Positions 18,002 to 25,582 of a DNA stretch of 54,645 nucleotides are shown here, one piece after another. Made by a program: the position numbers and the translations under genes. The DNA comes from a virus. How positions within the stretch are numbered: position 1 is the first letter of the stretch; the number at the start of each line of letters is the position of its first letter. Where the stretch lies: IMG/VR virus record IMGVR_UViG_3300035698_003486, positions 1 to 54,645 of that record. One strand, 5' to 3'. The notes below the pieces were generated by a model that saw only the letters and a program-made list of their open reading frames with translations, did no database searches and was not told where the DNA came from.

Positions 18002-18255
18002 TCTGTTCTCCTTAGGTGATTGAGGATAGCGTCCACGGCGGCGGTCGCGTAGTCCCTATGGCTCACGTCCATGTCATGCACGTTGTCGATGCCATAGAGC
18101 GCGGCTGCGATCAGCGCCTCACGGTCCACGGGAGGGGCGGCGGCGATCATGGCGACATAGACAGCCTCAAAGTCTCTGCCGTATTCACGTTCGGTCGATC
18201 CGGCATTCCACATCGCCTCTGTCGCCTCGCGCGGCACCAGCACTAGGTCAGACAT
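17998..18255 (-). CDS. Small hypothetical protein of the GC-rich island
   Basis: 85 aa from ATG 18255 (sequence MSDLVLVPRE). It resembles short phage/prophage proteins with LVPREATEAMW and YVAMIAAAPP. GC content is much higher than in the surrounding operon. The longer frame to 18366 overlaps the neighbour and is rejected. Function unknown. Confidence 0.65.
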   Translation of the reverse strand: MSDLVLVPREATEAMWNAGSTEREYGRDFEAVYVAMIAAAPPVDREALIAAALYGIDNVHDMDVSHRDYATAAVDAILNHLRRTE

Positions 18256-18466
18256 CAGTGGTCTCCTTATGCAGGGTTTTAGCTCGCATCTTGGGTGCGG
18301 TGTCAGTGACACCGCCAGTCCCGCCGCAATTGTCGCACGTCTCGCCGACAACACCGGGCGTGTCATCCGGTACCGGGCCGGGGCCTACGAACGTCATTGG
18401 GTACGCGGCGCGGCGCACGATTTCGCCGGAACCGTTGCATCGGTAACAATCGCCAACCCACTCCAT
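18248..18466 (-). CDS. Small zinc-finger protein (DnaJ-type CxxCxGxG repeats)
   Basis: 72 aa. Two CxxC pairs with glycine pattern, CYRCNGSGE and CDNCGGTGG, as in the DnaJ cysteine-rich domain, giving a single zinc site. GC-rich, in the island. Probably a small accessory protein; target unknown. Confidence 0.65.
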   Translation of the reverse strand: MEWVGDCYRCNGSGEIVRRAAYPMTFVGPGPVPDDTPGVVGETCDNCGGTGGVTDTAPKMRAKTLHKETTDV

Positions 18467-18506
18467 GATTCACACCTTTCGTTCTGCGTTAATGGTCAGG
18501 CGACCG

Positions 18507-19217
18507 TCACTCACGGCAGTTCGCCAGTGTCGAGCAGGCGCACAAGAACGTGGGTCTGCGCGTCCCGTGCAGCGGCCCATGCTGCGTCCGTGCAGCCCAT
18601 GCGGCCCATGCTACGTCCCCTGCGGCAGCCCGTGCAGCGGCCCATGCTGCGTCCCGTGCAGCCCATGCGGCCCATGCTACGTCCCCTGCGGCAGCCCATG
18701 CGGCCCATGCTACGACCCCTGCGGCAGCCCGTGCAGCGGTTGTGGGGGACCGTGCGGCCCATGCGGCGGACCGTGCGGTGGCCATGTCGCTGGCGGGGCG
18801 ATCACCGTTGGCCACAGCGCGGGCGACCTCGATACAGTCGCGAGGCCGCGTGTCGTGCGGGTGCAGCACCTCGAACAGCGGGAGCACCTGTTCGGCACAC
18901 CAGCAGGCGAACAAGCGCGCATTTCGCTCGTTCCAGTGTTCGCAGCGCCGGATCAAGCGGGCGTCGCTTACGACGACCTTATCGGCACATTCGATCACGA
19001 CGCCATTGACCTCGGACAGCCAGATTACCGGGCCGAGCCAGTGAATCAGATCGCCCCCTCGGCAGAGGTGATAGCCGTTTTCACATGGCTCAATCGGCCC
19101 CTTGATGGGCGGCATCCATTCGCCAGGCTGGTCGCCGGTGGGCAGGTTCCACTGCGCATCACCGCCGTTGCAGGAACGGCCATTGGCGTCGAGGATTTTG
19201 AAATATCGTGTGGTCAT
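18507..19217 (-). CDS. DUF7666-like protein with Ala/Trp repeat tail, apparent frameshift
   Basis: 236 aa from ATG 19217 (ATGA overlap upstream). N-terminal about 120 aa (MTTRYFKILD ... ENGYHLCRGGDLIHWLGPVIWLSEVNG ... LIRRCEHWNERNARLFACWCAEQVL) match a widespread phage/actinobacterial family, followed by an Ala-Trp-Ala repeat tail. About 70% GC, foreign to this genome. Near 18,588 a repeat copy reads CGTCCGTG where other copies read CGTCCCGTG: one base is missing. After it the frame leaves the ARDAAWAAA repeat and ends RTQHGPLHG...; the restored frame would end DAQTHVLVRLLDTGELP with a stop at 18,511. Confidence 0.6.
   Translation of the reverse strand: MTTRYFKILDANGRSCNGGDAQWNLPTGDQPGEWMPPIKGPIEPCENGYHLCRGGDLIHWLGPVIWLSEVNGVVIECADKVVVSDARLIRRCEHWNERNARLFACWCAEQVLPLFEVLHPHDTRPRDCIEVARAVANGDRPASDMATARSAAWAARSPTTAARAAAGVVAWAAWAAAGDVAWAAWAARDAAWAAARAAAGDVAWAAWAARTQHGPLHGTRRPTFLCACSTLANCRE
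18570..18745. repeat. GC-rich imperfect tandem repeats
   Basis: Several imperfect copies of units such as GCGGCCCATGCTACGTCCCC and GTGCAGCGGCCCATGCTGCG, encoding the Ala/Trp-rich tail of the minus-strand gene. Typical of slippage-prone coding repeats. Confidence 0.8.
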
Positions 19218-19501
19218 CGCCATTCCTCCCAAGTCGTCGTAGAAGATTTCATGATGTCGTTGTGCGCTTCCTCTGCCGGGTCCTTGGGTGCCCATGGGCA
19301 TTCGCTGTTCCCGCAATCCCCGAACGCGGGGATTGGCGGACGGTCATTGCAGACTGAGCAGACGTTGGGGCGGCGGTTTTTGAAGATGTCACCGCGCTGG
19401 GCTGCAATTAGGGCCTGCTCGATACCCGGTTCCAGTTCTGCAATTCCACCTAGGCGTTCAGCTAGGGTGCGAGGGTCTAAGTGTCTTGCTCTACGAGCCA
19501 T
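19214..19501 (-). CDS. Hypothetical zinc-binding protein
   Basis: 95 aa from the ATG at 19501, chosen because a GGAGG sits 5 nt upstream of it; the ATG at 19513 would put that SD inside the gene. Cysteines in VCSVCNDRPP and GDCGNSECPW form a likely zinc site. High GC at the 3' end; border of the GC-rich island. Confidence 0.6.
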   Translation of the reverse strand: MARRARHLDPRTLAERLGGIAELEPGIEQALIAAQRGDIFKNRRPNVCSVCNDRPPIPAFGDCGNSECPWAPKDPAEEAHNDIMKSSTTTWEEWR

Positions 19502-19557
19502 TTGAGCCTCCATATGTGAAAATTAGTAATGCAACGATAATGATAAGCATGATAACT

Positions 19558-20526
19558 TCAGGAGAGATAGGCATTTCGCTTGTCCAGTACAGTTACACGG
19601 GGATCATCATCGCCCCGAAGGATATGGGGAAGGGCCGACTGAAAGGAATTGTGGTGGCGTACTACAAGAGGTTCGCCCTTGATGAGTACGTCAGCGCGCC
19701 ATCCTGCATCTCTGATCTTCTCCTTAAGGGGCCTGTCAATTACGTGATAGTAGATGGGGCAATTCTGAGGTACTTGGTCCCTGATGGAGCGCCGGTCCCT
19801 TGCGTGTAGATTTGTGGCATCCACTACTACATTCATACCTAGTGCAATGTTGGCCTTCACATTAGCGTGTAGGAGTGCAAAGACTTGGGCGTTCTTGCTC
19901 TGATCCTTGAAGTCGATGCAGAGTTGTCCACGAATCATATCAGAAGAAAGATACAGACAATCAGTGAAGTCGTTTTCAAATGCGTAATAGGATTTGCCTG
20001 CGCCGCTGGGACCAATGAGCATGTGGAGGTCGCCCGGCTTATAGGTGGGGCCGTCTGTCCACTCGGAGTGGTCTGCCTGCAGGACTTCGATGCCTTCTGC
20101 TCGCCACATATCTACCACAGAGGGGCGGTCATCAATTACAAGGATAGGCTCATAGCCCAAGGCCCTGATCTTGTCAAGCATTTCCCTCTTGACTACAGTG
20201 TCAGGCCGGTAGTCACCAGAGGGGCGCATCAGTATGTCCTTAGCGCTTCTGAGATTTCCTGTGTGTTCTTCCAGCCAATCTTCTGTGATACTGCGGTATT
20301 CTTCAGGTCGGCCTGTACATACAAAAACAGGAACACCTAAGTCTGCGTGACTCACAAGGGAGGCAAGAAAGCATACGCCTTTGTTGGGGGCATCATCGCC
20401 CATCTTGTCGAAGAACTGTTTCCATTCCTTCTTACCGCCTGTGACGTGTTCACGACGGTGAGTAGGATCACTAAGGGTGCCATCAATATCTATACAAATA
20501 CAGGGCTTTAGAGTTGTGTCAGGCAT
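19558..20526 (-). CDS. Polynucleotide phosphatase-kinase (HAD-kinase fusion)
   Basis: 322 aa. N-terminal HAD phosphatase: DIDGT with D13 and D15, CTGRP near 70-73 and IDDRP near 131-135. C-terminal P-loop kinase: GPSGAGKS at 172-179 and DATN at 236-239. This is the domain set of T4 PseT/Pnkp, which remodels 2',3'-cyclic phosphate and 5'-OH ends before RNA ligation, but in T4 the kinase comes first; here the phosphatase is first, as in animal PNKP. It is in the same operon as two RNA ligases. Confidence 0.88.
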   Translation of the reverse strand: MPDTTLKPCICIDIDGTLSDPTHRREHVTGGKKEWKQFFDKMGDDAPNKGVCFLASLVSHADLGVPVFVCTGRPEEYRSITEDWLEEHTGNLRSAKDILMRPSGDYRPDTVVKREMLDKIRALGYEPILVIDDRPSVVDMWRAEGIEVLQADHSEWTDGPTYKPGDLHMLIGPSGAGKSYYAFENDFTDCLYLSSDMIRGQLCIDFKDQSKNAQVFALLHANVKANIALGMNVVVDATNLHARDRRSIRDQVPQNCPIYYHVIDRPLKEKIRDAGWRADVLIKGEPLVVRHHNSFQSALPHILRGDDDPRVTVLDKRNAYLS

Positions 20527-20660
20527 TCTGCTACCTCTATAAGGTTGGAGTTGACCATGCTAAAGTAGTATATGAGGCCGTAGTCAGTAAGGAAATCCTT
20601 GAGCCATAGTCGAAGGGCCATGGCTGCTACAGGGTGGAGGTCGTATGGGATAAGGCACAC
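20508..20660 (-). CDS. Possible small protein, GTG start
   Basis: 50 aa, begins with GTG right after the stop of the lipoprotein gene and overlaps PNKP by 19 bp. An alternative start is the ATG at about 20,621. Hydrophobic-aromatic sequence (LKDFLTDYGLIYYFSMV). It fills an otherwise unused gap in a dense operon; no family recognised. Confidence 0.4.
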   Translation of the reverse strand: MCLIPYDLHPVAAMALRLWLKDFLTDYGLIYYFSMVNSNLIEVAECLTQL

Positions 20661-20661
20661 C

Positions 20662-21051
20662 TTACCGAATGTCTACATTGGGGATGATGACAGAAGGCTT
20701 GAAGACAACACGGTAGAAGTTATCGCTTACATTTGCGTCATCAATCTGTTCAGCAAAGAAGGTTACGTTGTCGGAGAGGCCGAGGAAGTGCTTCTTGTAC
20801 TGGCCGGGGCCGGTCTTGCAAGTGACAGTGAGTTCCCCTGCGGCGTCGGAGTTTCCTAGGGAGCAGTAGCCTGTCAGTTCGAGAATGTAGTCGCCATTAA
20901 TGCCGTTGTAGAATACGACACGACGCAGAATCTCGAAGTTGTCGGCGGCTACTGACAGATTTCGTGAGGCCACGTCTGCATCACGACCACAAGCAGTAAC
21001 ACCAAGAGCGATAGCGACGAGCATGAAGAAGGGAATAAGGCGCTTAAACAT
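20662..21051 (-). CDS. Phage beta-sandwich lipoprotein
   Basis: 129 aa. Basic N-terminus, hydrophobic core and lipobox (VTAC, Cys21) predict lipoprotein processing. The mature part (DADVASRNLSVAADNFEILRR, then VFYNGINGDYILELTGYCS, VTCKTGPGQYKKHFLGLSDNVTFF) matches a family found in many phages of varied hosts, often annotated as beta-sandwich lipoprotein. Possibly involved in superinfection exclusion, but no function is proven to my knowledge. Confidence 0.75.
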   Translation of the reverse strand: MFKRLIPFFMLVAIALGVTACGRDADVASRNLSVAADNFEILRRVVFYNGINGDYILELTGYCSLGNSDAAGELTVTCKTGPGQYKKHFLGLSDNVTFFAEQIDDANVSDNFYRVVFKPSVIIPNVDIR

Positions 21052-21376
21052 GGGGATTATCCTTGTAGGGTGTATAGGGGACGGCCTTGATGATAGAAGT
21101 TAATTCTTCCATAAGGGCTGCCGTAATAGGTACATTATTGTCGTGAAGAAGATCAACTAGTTTGTATTGGAGGTTGCGCCGGTCCATCCGGTACTTCTCG
21201 ATGTACTGAATGGCGTCTAGGAGTTCCTCCTGCAAGTCAATGAGCCACTGGTCCGGGTCTGTGAAGTGGCGTGGATTATCTCCTAGAGTGGTAAGGTACT
21301 TGCGTTGGCCTTCCTCTTGGCGCTGGACCATACGCGCAATGACTGAGTTGGTAACAGTGTCCTTAGTTAGGTTCAT
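21044..21376 (-). CDS. MazG-like/DUF-type small phage protein
   Basis: 110 aa from ATG 21376 (SD GGAAAAG), not 21418. RQEEGQRKYLTTLGDN and LIDLQEELLDAIQYIEKY resemble the EExxD-type helix of MazG-like nucleotide pyrophosphohydrolases or the related DUF5664 group. A nucleotide-pool role is possible but not shown. Overlaps the lipoprotein gene by 8 bp. Confidence 0.5.
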   Translation of the reverse strand: MNLTKDTVTNSVIARMVQRQEEGQRKYLTTLGDNPRHFTDPDQWLIDLQEELLDAIQYIEKYRMDRRNLQYKLVDLLHDNNVPITAALMEELTSIIKAVPYTPYKDNPHV

Positions 21377-21683
21377 ATTTCTTTTCCAATACTGCCCAGA
21401 TTTGTTCCTTGGGACCAATGGTTACTCCTGACTTGAGGATTTGCAGGGCCTTGGTGCGGAAGAAGTCTGGATCAATCTCCGCAAAGTCACAGATAGTCTC
21501 TAGGTCCGCAAGGTTCTCCGCCTCTAGGAAGAAGTTGAGGGCGTCTTGGCGCACCTCTGCAATCTCTTCTGACTCCTTAGGACTGAAGGGCCTTGTCGCA
21601 TCTGCTAGTGCCATCACTAAGCATGATTGCCACAAGAGATTAAGGCGGTCAGTGGTGCTCGATACTGTTACTACTGTTGGCAT
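21363..21683 (-). CDS. Hypothetical protein
   Basis: 106 aa, acidic and helical (EEIAEVRQDALNFFLEAENLADLETICDFAEIDPDFFR). The last stretch resembles a domain seen next to phage regulators, but I cannot name it. Confidence 0.55.
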   Translation of the reverse strand: MPTVVTVSSTTDRLNLLWQSCLVMALADATRPFSPKESEEIAEVRQDALNFFLEAENLADLETICDFAEIDPDFFRTKALQILKSGVTIGPKEQIWAVLEKKYEPN

Positions 21684-21980
21684 TTATGCTCCTTTCATTT
21701 CTAGTTTGTCAGCGATCTGTGCAAAGGTCAAGCGGTACTTGTCATTCCATCTGATAATGTCGTCGTATACTCCATCACCCCATATCTCTTCAAGAGTGTG
21801 TATCACAGCCGAGATGGAGGGATGGGGATTACCGTTCTTTGCGTATGCTAGGGTGATACAGCCAATAGCACAGGTGGGTACATCAGGTATTGACCAATGC
21901 CCTACCCAATATTCCTTAGTGGCTTGGGGGCGCTTGGAAGTACGTAGAGTATCTAGAATGAATTCTTTATTCAGGGCCAT
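21684..21980 (-). CDS. DUF6197-like protein (CAIG motif)
   Basis: 98 aa. CAIGCITLAYA followed by a C-terminal IRWNDKYRLTFAQIADKLE matches the pattern of DUF6197, small phage proteins of unknown function with C-A-I-G and WND. Two other genes here carry a similar C-A-[IV]-G core (30,247 and 38,222). Confidence 0.5.
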   Translation of the reverse strand: MALNKEFILDTLRTSKRPQATKEYWVGHWSIPDVPTCAIGCITLAYAKNGNPHPSISAVIHTLEEIWGDGVYDDIIRWNDKYRLTFAQIADKLEMKGA

Positions 21981-22749
21981 TTTGATTTTCCTCTAAAGCA
22001 TTGGCATACGCACTGACAGTTGCGCCTTCAAGGCCGGGTGCAGTATTGACTTCAAGGGCATAGATTTTTTCGTAAGGGGTAGAGATAAGGTCTACTGCCC
22101 CAAAGTCTAGGCCCAAGAAATTGACTACGTTTTCAGCCGTCTCTTGTAGGCGATTAATGAAGGTGGGGGAGAAGTTCTGAAGATCACCTCGAATATATAC
22201 AAAGCCGTTGTCATGGTTTCGTACCTGCCAATTAACATCTTCGTCAGGTACTGACATACGCCGAGCCTTGCGCTGAATACTTACAGAATGCATACCTACA
22301 ACATGCACTCGCCACTCATACTCTTTGTTAATGTATTTGGTGTACAGTGGGGCATCCACAATTTCACAAGGTGCACATGCAATAGTAATGCCCGCACCGC
22401 TGTGTCCATTCAGAATAGTTCTGCATACTACTTTGTAATCTCGGGACCACTCTTCAGCTACAGATTTAACTGTAGTCCAATCAGGGGTAAGAACGCCTTC
22501 CCTATCCGCTAACTGCTGAAAGAAAGAGAGCTTGTTAGACGCCAGTGCCACCTTGGCAGGGGCATTCAGGATGCGGCAGCGCAGAACTTCGGGGTTAGTG
22601 ATGTGAGAGTTGCCCCAATTGATTACTGTCTTGGAGGGGCTACCTCGGAAGCGGGAGTTACGTGTACGGATACGTGGGGCATTAAGTGCTTCGGAGAGGG
22701 CCTTGGCACTCTTGCTTCCAGCCTTATAGGGAAGAATGTATTTAGTCAT
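21967..22749 (-). CDS. ATP-grasp ligase (RimK-like)
   Basis: 260 aa. Phosphate-loop-like segment RTILNGHSGAGI, nucleotide-binding YTKYINKEYEWRVHVVG and C-terminal DFGAVDLIS...YALEVNTAPGLEG, the metal-binding E/N motif of ATP-grasp enzymes. They form amide bonds by adding amino acids or amines to a carboxylate. In this operon it can be grouped with an amidoligase, a class II amidotransferase and a cyclotransferase. Its ATG overlaps the end of the UDG-exonuclease gene by 8 bp. Confidence 0.8.
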   Translation of the reverse strand: MTKYILPYKAGSKSAKALSEALNAPRIRTRNSRFRGSPSKTVINWGNSHITNPEVLRCRILNAPAKVALASNKLSFFQQLADREGVLTPDWTTVKSVAEEWSRDYKVVCRTILNGHSGAGITIACAPCEIVDAPLYTKYINKEYEWRVHVVGMHSVSIQRKARRMSVPDEDVNWQVRNHDNGFVYIRGDLQNFSPTFINRLQETAENVVNFLGLDFGAVDLISTPYEKIYALEVNTAPGLEGATVSAYANALEENQNGPE

Positions 22750-23770
22750 CTGCTTTGTTAATGTCCTTTTGCACGGTCTTGCGGAACATCTTCCATGCAG
22801 GAAAGTTGCAGTAGATGGACGCTAGGTAGCCAAGACCTTTGGGAAGTTCGGGCTGCAGGGTGTGGTGCATAAGCATGGTATCTTCGACAGGGCCGAGAGG
22901 GAAGATGCCGTAGTCGGTCAGGTAGAATAGATCGTAGAGGGCATTCTGTGCAATCTTTTTCTTAGACGCATCTCGAAATAATTTATAGAGCCATAGGAGG
23001 CAGGCCACTTCGTCATCTTCGTTGGTCCAGTAGGAGGTTCCATCCTTAAGAGCGAAGGGAATTACAAGAGAGACATTAGGTGTAGGGGCAATAGAGATAC
23101 AGGTGATTTCCCTACGATGGAAGTTGGTCTCTATGTCGAAGGCGAAGGCGTCCGACTTCTTGATGAAGAGATTGTAGAAGAGGTCCAAGTCCTTGACCTG
23201 CTCTGCAATCCAAATCTTCTTCTCCTTGACCTTGATTTCCGGGAAGGCTGCCTCCTTATTGGCCTTGGCTAGGTCTGCGAATACAGCCGCTCGTAGGGAA
23301 AAGTCGCGTAGAACTGCTCCCGGGTGATAAGTGGGTATAGTCTTGTGTCCTGTGTATGACTTGAGGATAGTGCCTCGATAAGACGCAATTCCATGTTCGC
23401 CAGTGAGTGCCCAGAGAGCAGTTGATCCAAGGGCGATAATAAGGTTGGGCTTTGCCTCCTTGATTGTCTTGTAGAGGGCATCGACGTGGTGCTCAAGTTC
23501 GGGCTGACAGAAACCGTAGGCTCCGTAGGCAGGAAAGGGAGAGGGCTTCCCCAACTTCTTGAAGGCGGGTCTCTTAAGGAAGAAATTCTTGATGTCTCCC
23601 TTATAGGGTCGGGCAAGGAAGACATTTGTGATAAGACAGTCTTCTTTGGAAAGTCCAACTGCCGTAAGCAATTCATCCAGAAGATGCCCCGCTGCACCAA
23701 GGAAAGGCTTGCCAGCCAACTCGTCTTCTTCTCCATAGGCGTCTCCTACAATTACAATCTTATGGGTCAT
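22742..23770 (-). CDS. Uracil-DNA glycosylase-like domain fused to 3'-5' exonuclease (N-terminal half of split DNA polymerase I)
   Basis: 342 aa. Residues 1 to about 190: UDG superfamily (family 4-like), with IVGDAYGEEDELAGKPFLGAAG and TYHPGAVLR. Residues about 200-342: DnaQ-like exonuclease with Exo I (FDIETN) and Exo II (AQNALYDLF), then EDTMLMHHTLQPELP-KGLGYLA. It stops at WKMFRKTVQKDINKADD, just before where the Exo III motif should come; Exo III (YNGLD) is found near the start of the polymerase gene at 15,134-16,555. SPO1 DNA polymerase has the same UDG-exo-pol order in one chain. Whether the UDG domain is catalytic is unclear. Confidence 0.85.
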   Translation of the reverse strand: MTHKIVIVGDAYGEEDELAGKPFLGAAGHLLDELLTAVGLSKEDCLITNVFLARPYKGDIKNFFLKRPAFKKLGKPSPFPAYGAYGFCQPELEHHVDALYKTIKEAKPNLIIALGSTALWALTGEHGIASYRGTILKSYTGHKTIPTYHPGAVLRDFSLRAAVFADLAKANKEAAFPEIKVKEKKIWIAEQVKDLDLFYNLFIKKSDAFAFDIETNFHRREITCISIAPTPNVSLVIPFALKDGTSYWTNEDDEVACLLWLYKLFRDASKKKIAQNALYDLFYLTDYGIFPLGPVEDTMLMHHTLQPELPKGLGYLASIYCNFPAWKMFRKTVQKDINKADD

Positions 23771-24009
23771 ACGTTCTTCCGCATCTGCTCAAACATCTTG
23801 TCATCATACGTCTTGTTAATTACTTTAGTTAGTTGGTAGACCAGAGCGGGTAACCATGTCTTATGTAATGCACCTGCATAATGATAGCAATCATCATCAG
23901 TACTTAAAGCGTTTTTAATGTACATGATTACATAGGGGCCGTCTACAATGACACCTGTGCATCCCCCATGAAAGGTCATATCCTCAATTGACTTGCTTTC
24001 GTAAGGCAT
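23767..24009 (-). CDS. Hypothetical protein
   Basis: 80 aa; ATGA overlap with the UDG-exonuclease gene. GGCTGVIVDGPYVIMYI suggests a small beta domain. First gene after the tRNA pair. Function unknown. Confidence 0.55.
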   Translation of the reverse strand: MPYESKSIEDMTFHGGCTGVIVDGPYVIMYIKNALSTDDDCYHYAGALHKTWLPALVYQLTKVINKTYDDKMFEQMRKNV

Positions 24010-24029
24010 CTTTCTACTCCTTATGTTAA

Positions 24030-24105
24030 TGGTCTGGGCGGCTGGACTCGAACCAACAACCTCCTGCTTCCAAAGCAGGCACTCTACCTATTGAACTACG
24101 CCCAG
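24030..24105 (-). tRNA. tRNA-Pro(TGG)
   Basis: 76 nt including an encoded CCA. Acceptor CTGGGCG/CGCCCAG (7 bp), anticodon stem CCTGC/GCAGG with loop TTTGGAA (anticodon TGG), T-arm GTTGG-TTCGAGT-CCAGC, discriminator A. D-stem is weak (one or two wobble pairs) but present. Confidence 0.9.
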
Positions 24106-24109
24106 TAAT

Positions 24110-24186
24110 TGGTAGCGGGGGTAGGATTTGAACCTACGACCTGATGCTTATGAGGCACCTGAGCTACCGGACTGCTCCACCCCGCT
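24110..24186 (-). tRNA. tRNA-Met(CAT)
   Basis: 77 nt including an encoded CCA. Acceptor AGCGGGG/CCCCGCT, D-arm GAGC/GCTC, anticodon stem GGTGC/GCATC with loop CTCATAA (anticodon CAT), T-arm GTAGG-TTCAAAT-CCTAC. The 1-72 pair is intact, so it is not a typical bacterial initiator; a tRNA-Ile with lysidine cannot be excluded. 4 nt from the tRNA-Pro. Confidence 0.92.
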
Positions 24187-24199
24187 TTTAGGTACAGCA

Positions 24200-24256
24200 A
24201 AGGGGCCGAAGCCCCTTCACTCTGCCTAACTGAAGATCAGTGAGACGATTAGGCAG
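24200..24256 (-). terminator. Two hairpins between SSB-like gene and tRNAs
   Basis: On the minus strand, CTGCCTAA...TTAGGCAG (8-bp stem, 24222-24256) is followed by AAGGGGC-TTCG-GCCCCTT (24200-24217) with a UUCG tetraloop but only a weak T-run. A partial terminator or a processing/stability element before the tRNAs. Confidence 0.6.
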
Positions 24257-24262
24257 AAAGTA

Positions 24263-24688
24263 CTACTTATAGCCAAGGGTTTCGTAGCGGAGGATAACCT
24301 TGCGGCGATCACTCGTGCTGCTCTTGTCCGGGCCTACGTTCACGATAACCTGTGAACCAACTACATAGTTCTCAACAGCGTCGCCAATACTCTCGGCATT
24401 TTCCGAGTCAGGATTGATCTGCTTGAGGTTCTGCATCACATAGAAGGCCGACTTGTCAGTAAGCCACATACGGTCAGTCAGATTGTAGGCCGTCAGATCA
24501 AAGTCTGAGAGGTCCTGCCCGTCCAGTGCCTCATTGACCCGGAAGGTAAGGTCGCAGTAGGGGGTATCCTTCTTGCCTGCGGTGCCGACTTCATGCTTGG
24601 CGCAGGTAACGATGTACTTACCATCGGGGAAGATGGCTGGCTCCTTGATGTCGCCAATTGCGGTATTGAAGATTGATAGGTCTGTCAT
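24263..24688 (-). CDS. Single-stranded DNA-binding-like protein (DUF669-like)
   Basis: 141 aa, beta-rich with acidic patches: DGKYIVTCAKHEVGTAGKKDTPYCDLTFRV, then ESIGDAVENYVVGSQVIVNVG. It resembles the DUF669/SSB-type proteins that are coded next to Sak4-like recombinases, as it is here (adjacent to the gene at 24,689). Expected to coat ssDNA. Assignment rests on pattern and context. Confidence 0.6.
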   Translation of the reverse strand: MTDLSIFNTAIGDIKEPAIFPDGKYIVTCAKHEVGTAGKKDTPYCDLTFRVNEALDGQDLSDFDLTAYNLTDRMWLTDKSAFYVMQNLKQINPDSENAESIGDAVENYVVGSQVIVNVGPDKSSTSDRRKVILRYETLGYK

Positions 24689-25438
24689 TTAGTTTCCTTT
24701 TAGGATGTGGTTAAAGATTGTGCCGAGGTCCAGTGCTTCTTCTGACTTTACCCGGCTAGGGGTTGAGGTCTTAAGGGGCAGGTAGTTGTCCCCTTGGGTC
24801 TTTAGGACGATAGTACCGTCCCTCTTCTTATCGGTGCCCCACACATTATTGAAGAGCTTGCCGATATCACGAGACAGGGCTTTACCAACAGTCTTGGGAT
24901 ACCCTTTCAGGATGCCTGAGCTATTCTCAATCTCCTGAATGTGCGTATTGATGATAACATTACACGGAACTAGGGGGCCTGTCAAGTACACTAGAGGTTC
25001 AAGCATTACTCTCTGCATTTCACCCCAGTATTCTCTTGAGAATGCTACTGTCTTTGGGTCAATGCCTTTGGAGCGTAGAGTGAAAACCCTAATGAGTTCT
25101 GCTAAAGAGCCTAGTGTGTCTACTACGATGACGTAAGAGGCATCTAGGTCCTTCGTTTCGGGGATATCATCTTCCCCCCACTTCTTGATACGGCGTCCAA
25201 ACTCTGCCGCATCCTTCTGTGAACCAAGGTCATAGGTATGGAAGAAAACACGTTCTCTTCCTTCAGGTGTAAGGTATTCTCCTAGGATATCTAGGCCGTT
25301 ATCAAGGTCGTGGATCAGGAGCTTGTAACCAGCATTGGCTAGGGACGCCAACATGCCTGTCTTACCTGTTCCTGAATCTCCCATGACAAGGGCCTTGATG
25401 ATATCCTTGGAGGTGTGGTCGTTAAATGAGGTCATCAA
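24689..25438 (-). CDS. Sak4-like RecA-fold ATPase (phage recombinase)
   Basis: 249 aa. Walker A GDSGTGKT at 20-27, Walker B VIVVDTLGSL near 104-113, and a RecA-like core (AAA_24 group) including a conserved NVIINTHIQE. Sak4 proteins anneal or pair ssDNA with an SSB partner. Own promoter about 25 bp upstream. Start by ATG 25438 (or the next codon, also ATG). Confidence 0.8.
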   Translation of the reverse strand: MMTSFNDHTSKDIIKALVMGDSGTGKTGMLASLANAGYKLLIHDLDNGLDILGEYLTPEGRERVFFHTYDLGSQKDAAEFGRRIKKWGEDDIPETKDLDASYVIVVDTLGSLAELIRVFTLRSKGIDPKTVAFSREYWGEMQRVMLEPLVYLTGPLVPCNVIINTHIQEIENSSGILKGYPKTVGKALSRDIGKLFNNVWGTDKKRDGTIVLKTQGDNYLPLKTSTPSRVKSEEALDLGTIFNHILKGN

Positions 25439-25461
25439 TTACCTTTTCCGTTATAGCTTCC

Positions 25462-25490
25462 TTTATACCAGATGTGAACGAGCTTGTCAA
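25462..25490 (-). promoter_or_regulatory. Sigma70-type promoter
   Basis: Minus strand TTGACA (25490-25485), 17-bp spacer, TATAAA (25467-25462). Points to the recombinase gene starting at 25438. Confidence 0.7.
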
Positions 25491-25582
25491 CTAAGGACCA
25501 GTACCATAAGGAACACAGCCACGGCGGTCAGTACCGCAAGAAGAATCAAAGCAATTTTAATGTGACGGGCATCCACATACAT
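25487..25582 (-). CDS. 31-aa membrane peptide
   Basis: Starts ATG 25582 sharing its A with the preceding stop (TAATG), SD AGGAGG 9 nt upstream. A short polar N-terminus then one long hydrophobic segment (ALILLAVLTAVAVFLMVLVL). Second of a tandem pair of tiny membrane proteins. Confidence 0.55.
   Translation of the reverse strand: MYVDARHIKIALILLAVLTAVAVFLMVLVLS

Noticed and set aside
18269-19505. Long plus-strand ORFs in the GC-rich island (Cys/Pro- or Arg-rich)
   Set aside because: Open frames arise by GC-rich composition opposite the DUF7666 gene; the minus-strand frames have family matches and start/stop coupling.
15134-23770. Split intein joining the two polymerase halves
   Set aside because: Neither end shows intein blocks (N-terminal Cys block A, or terminal HN followed by C/S/T); the ends are short and plain.
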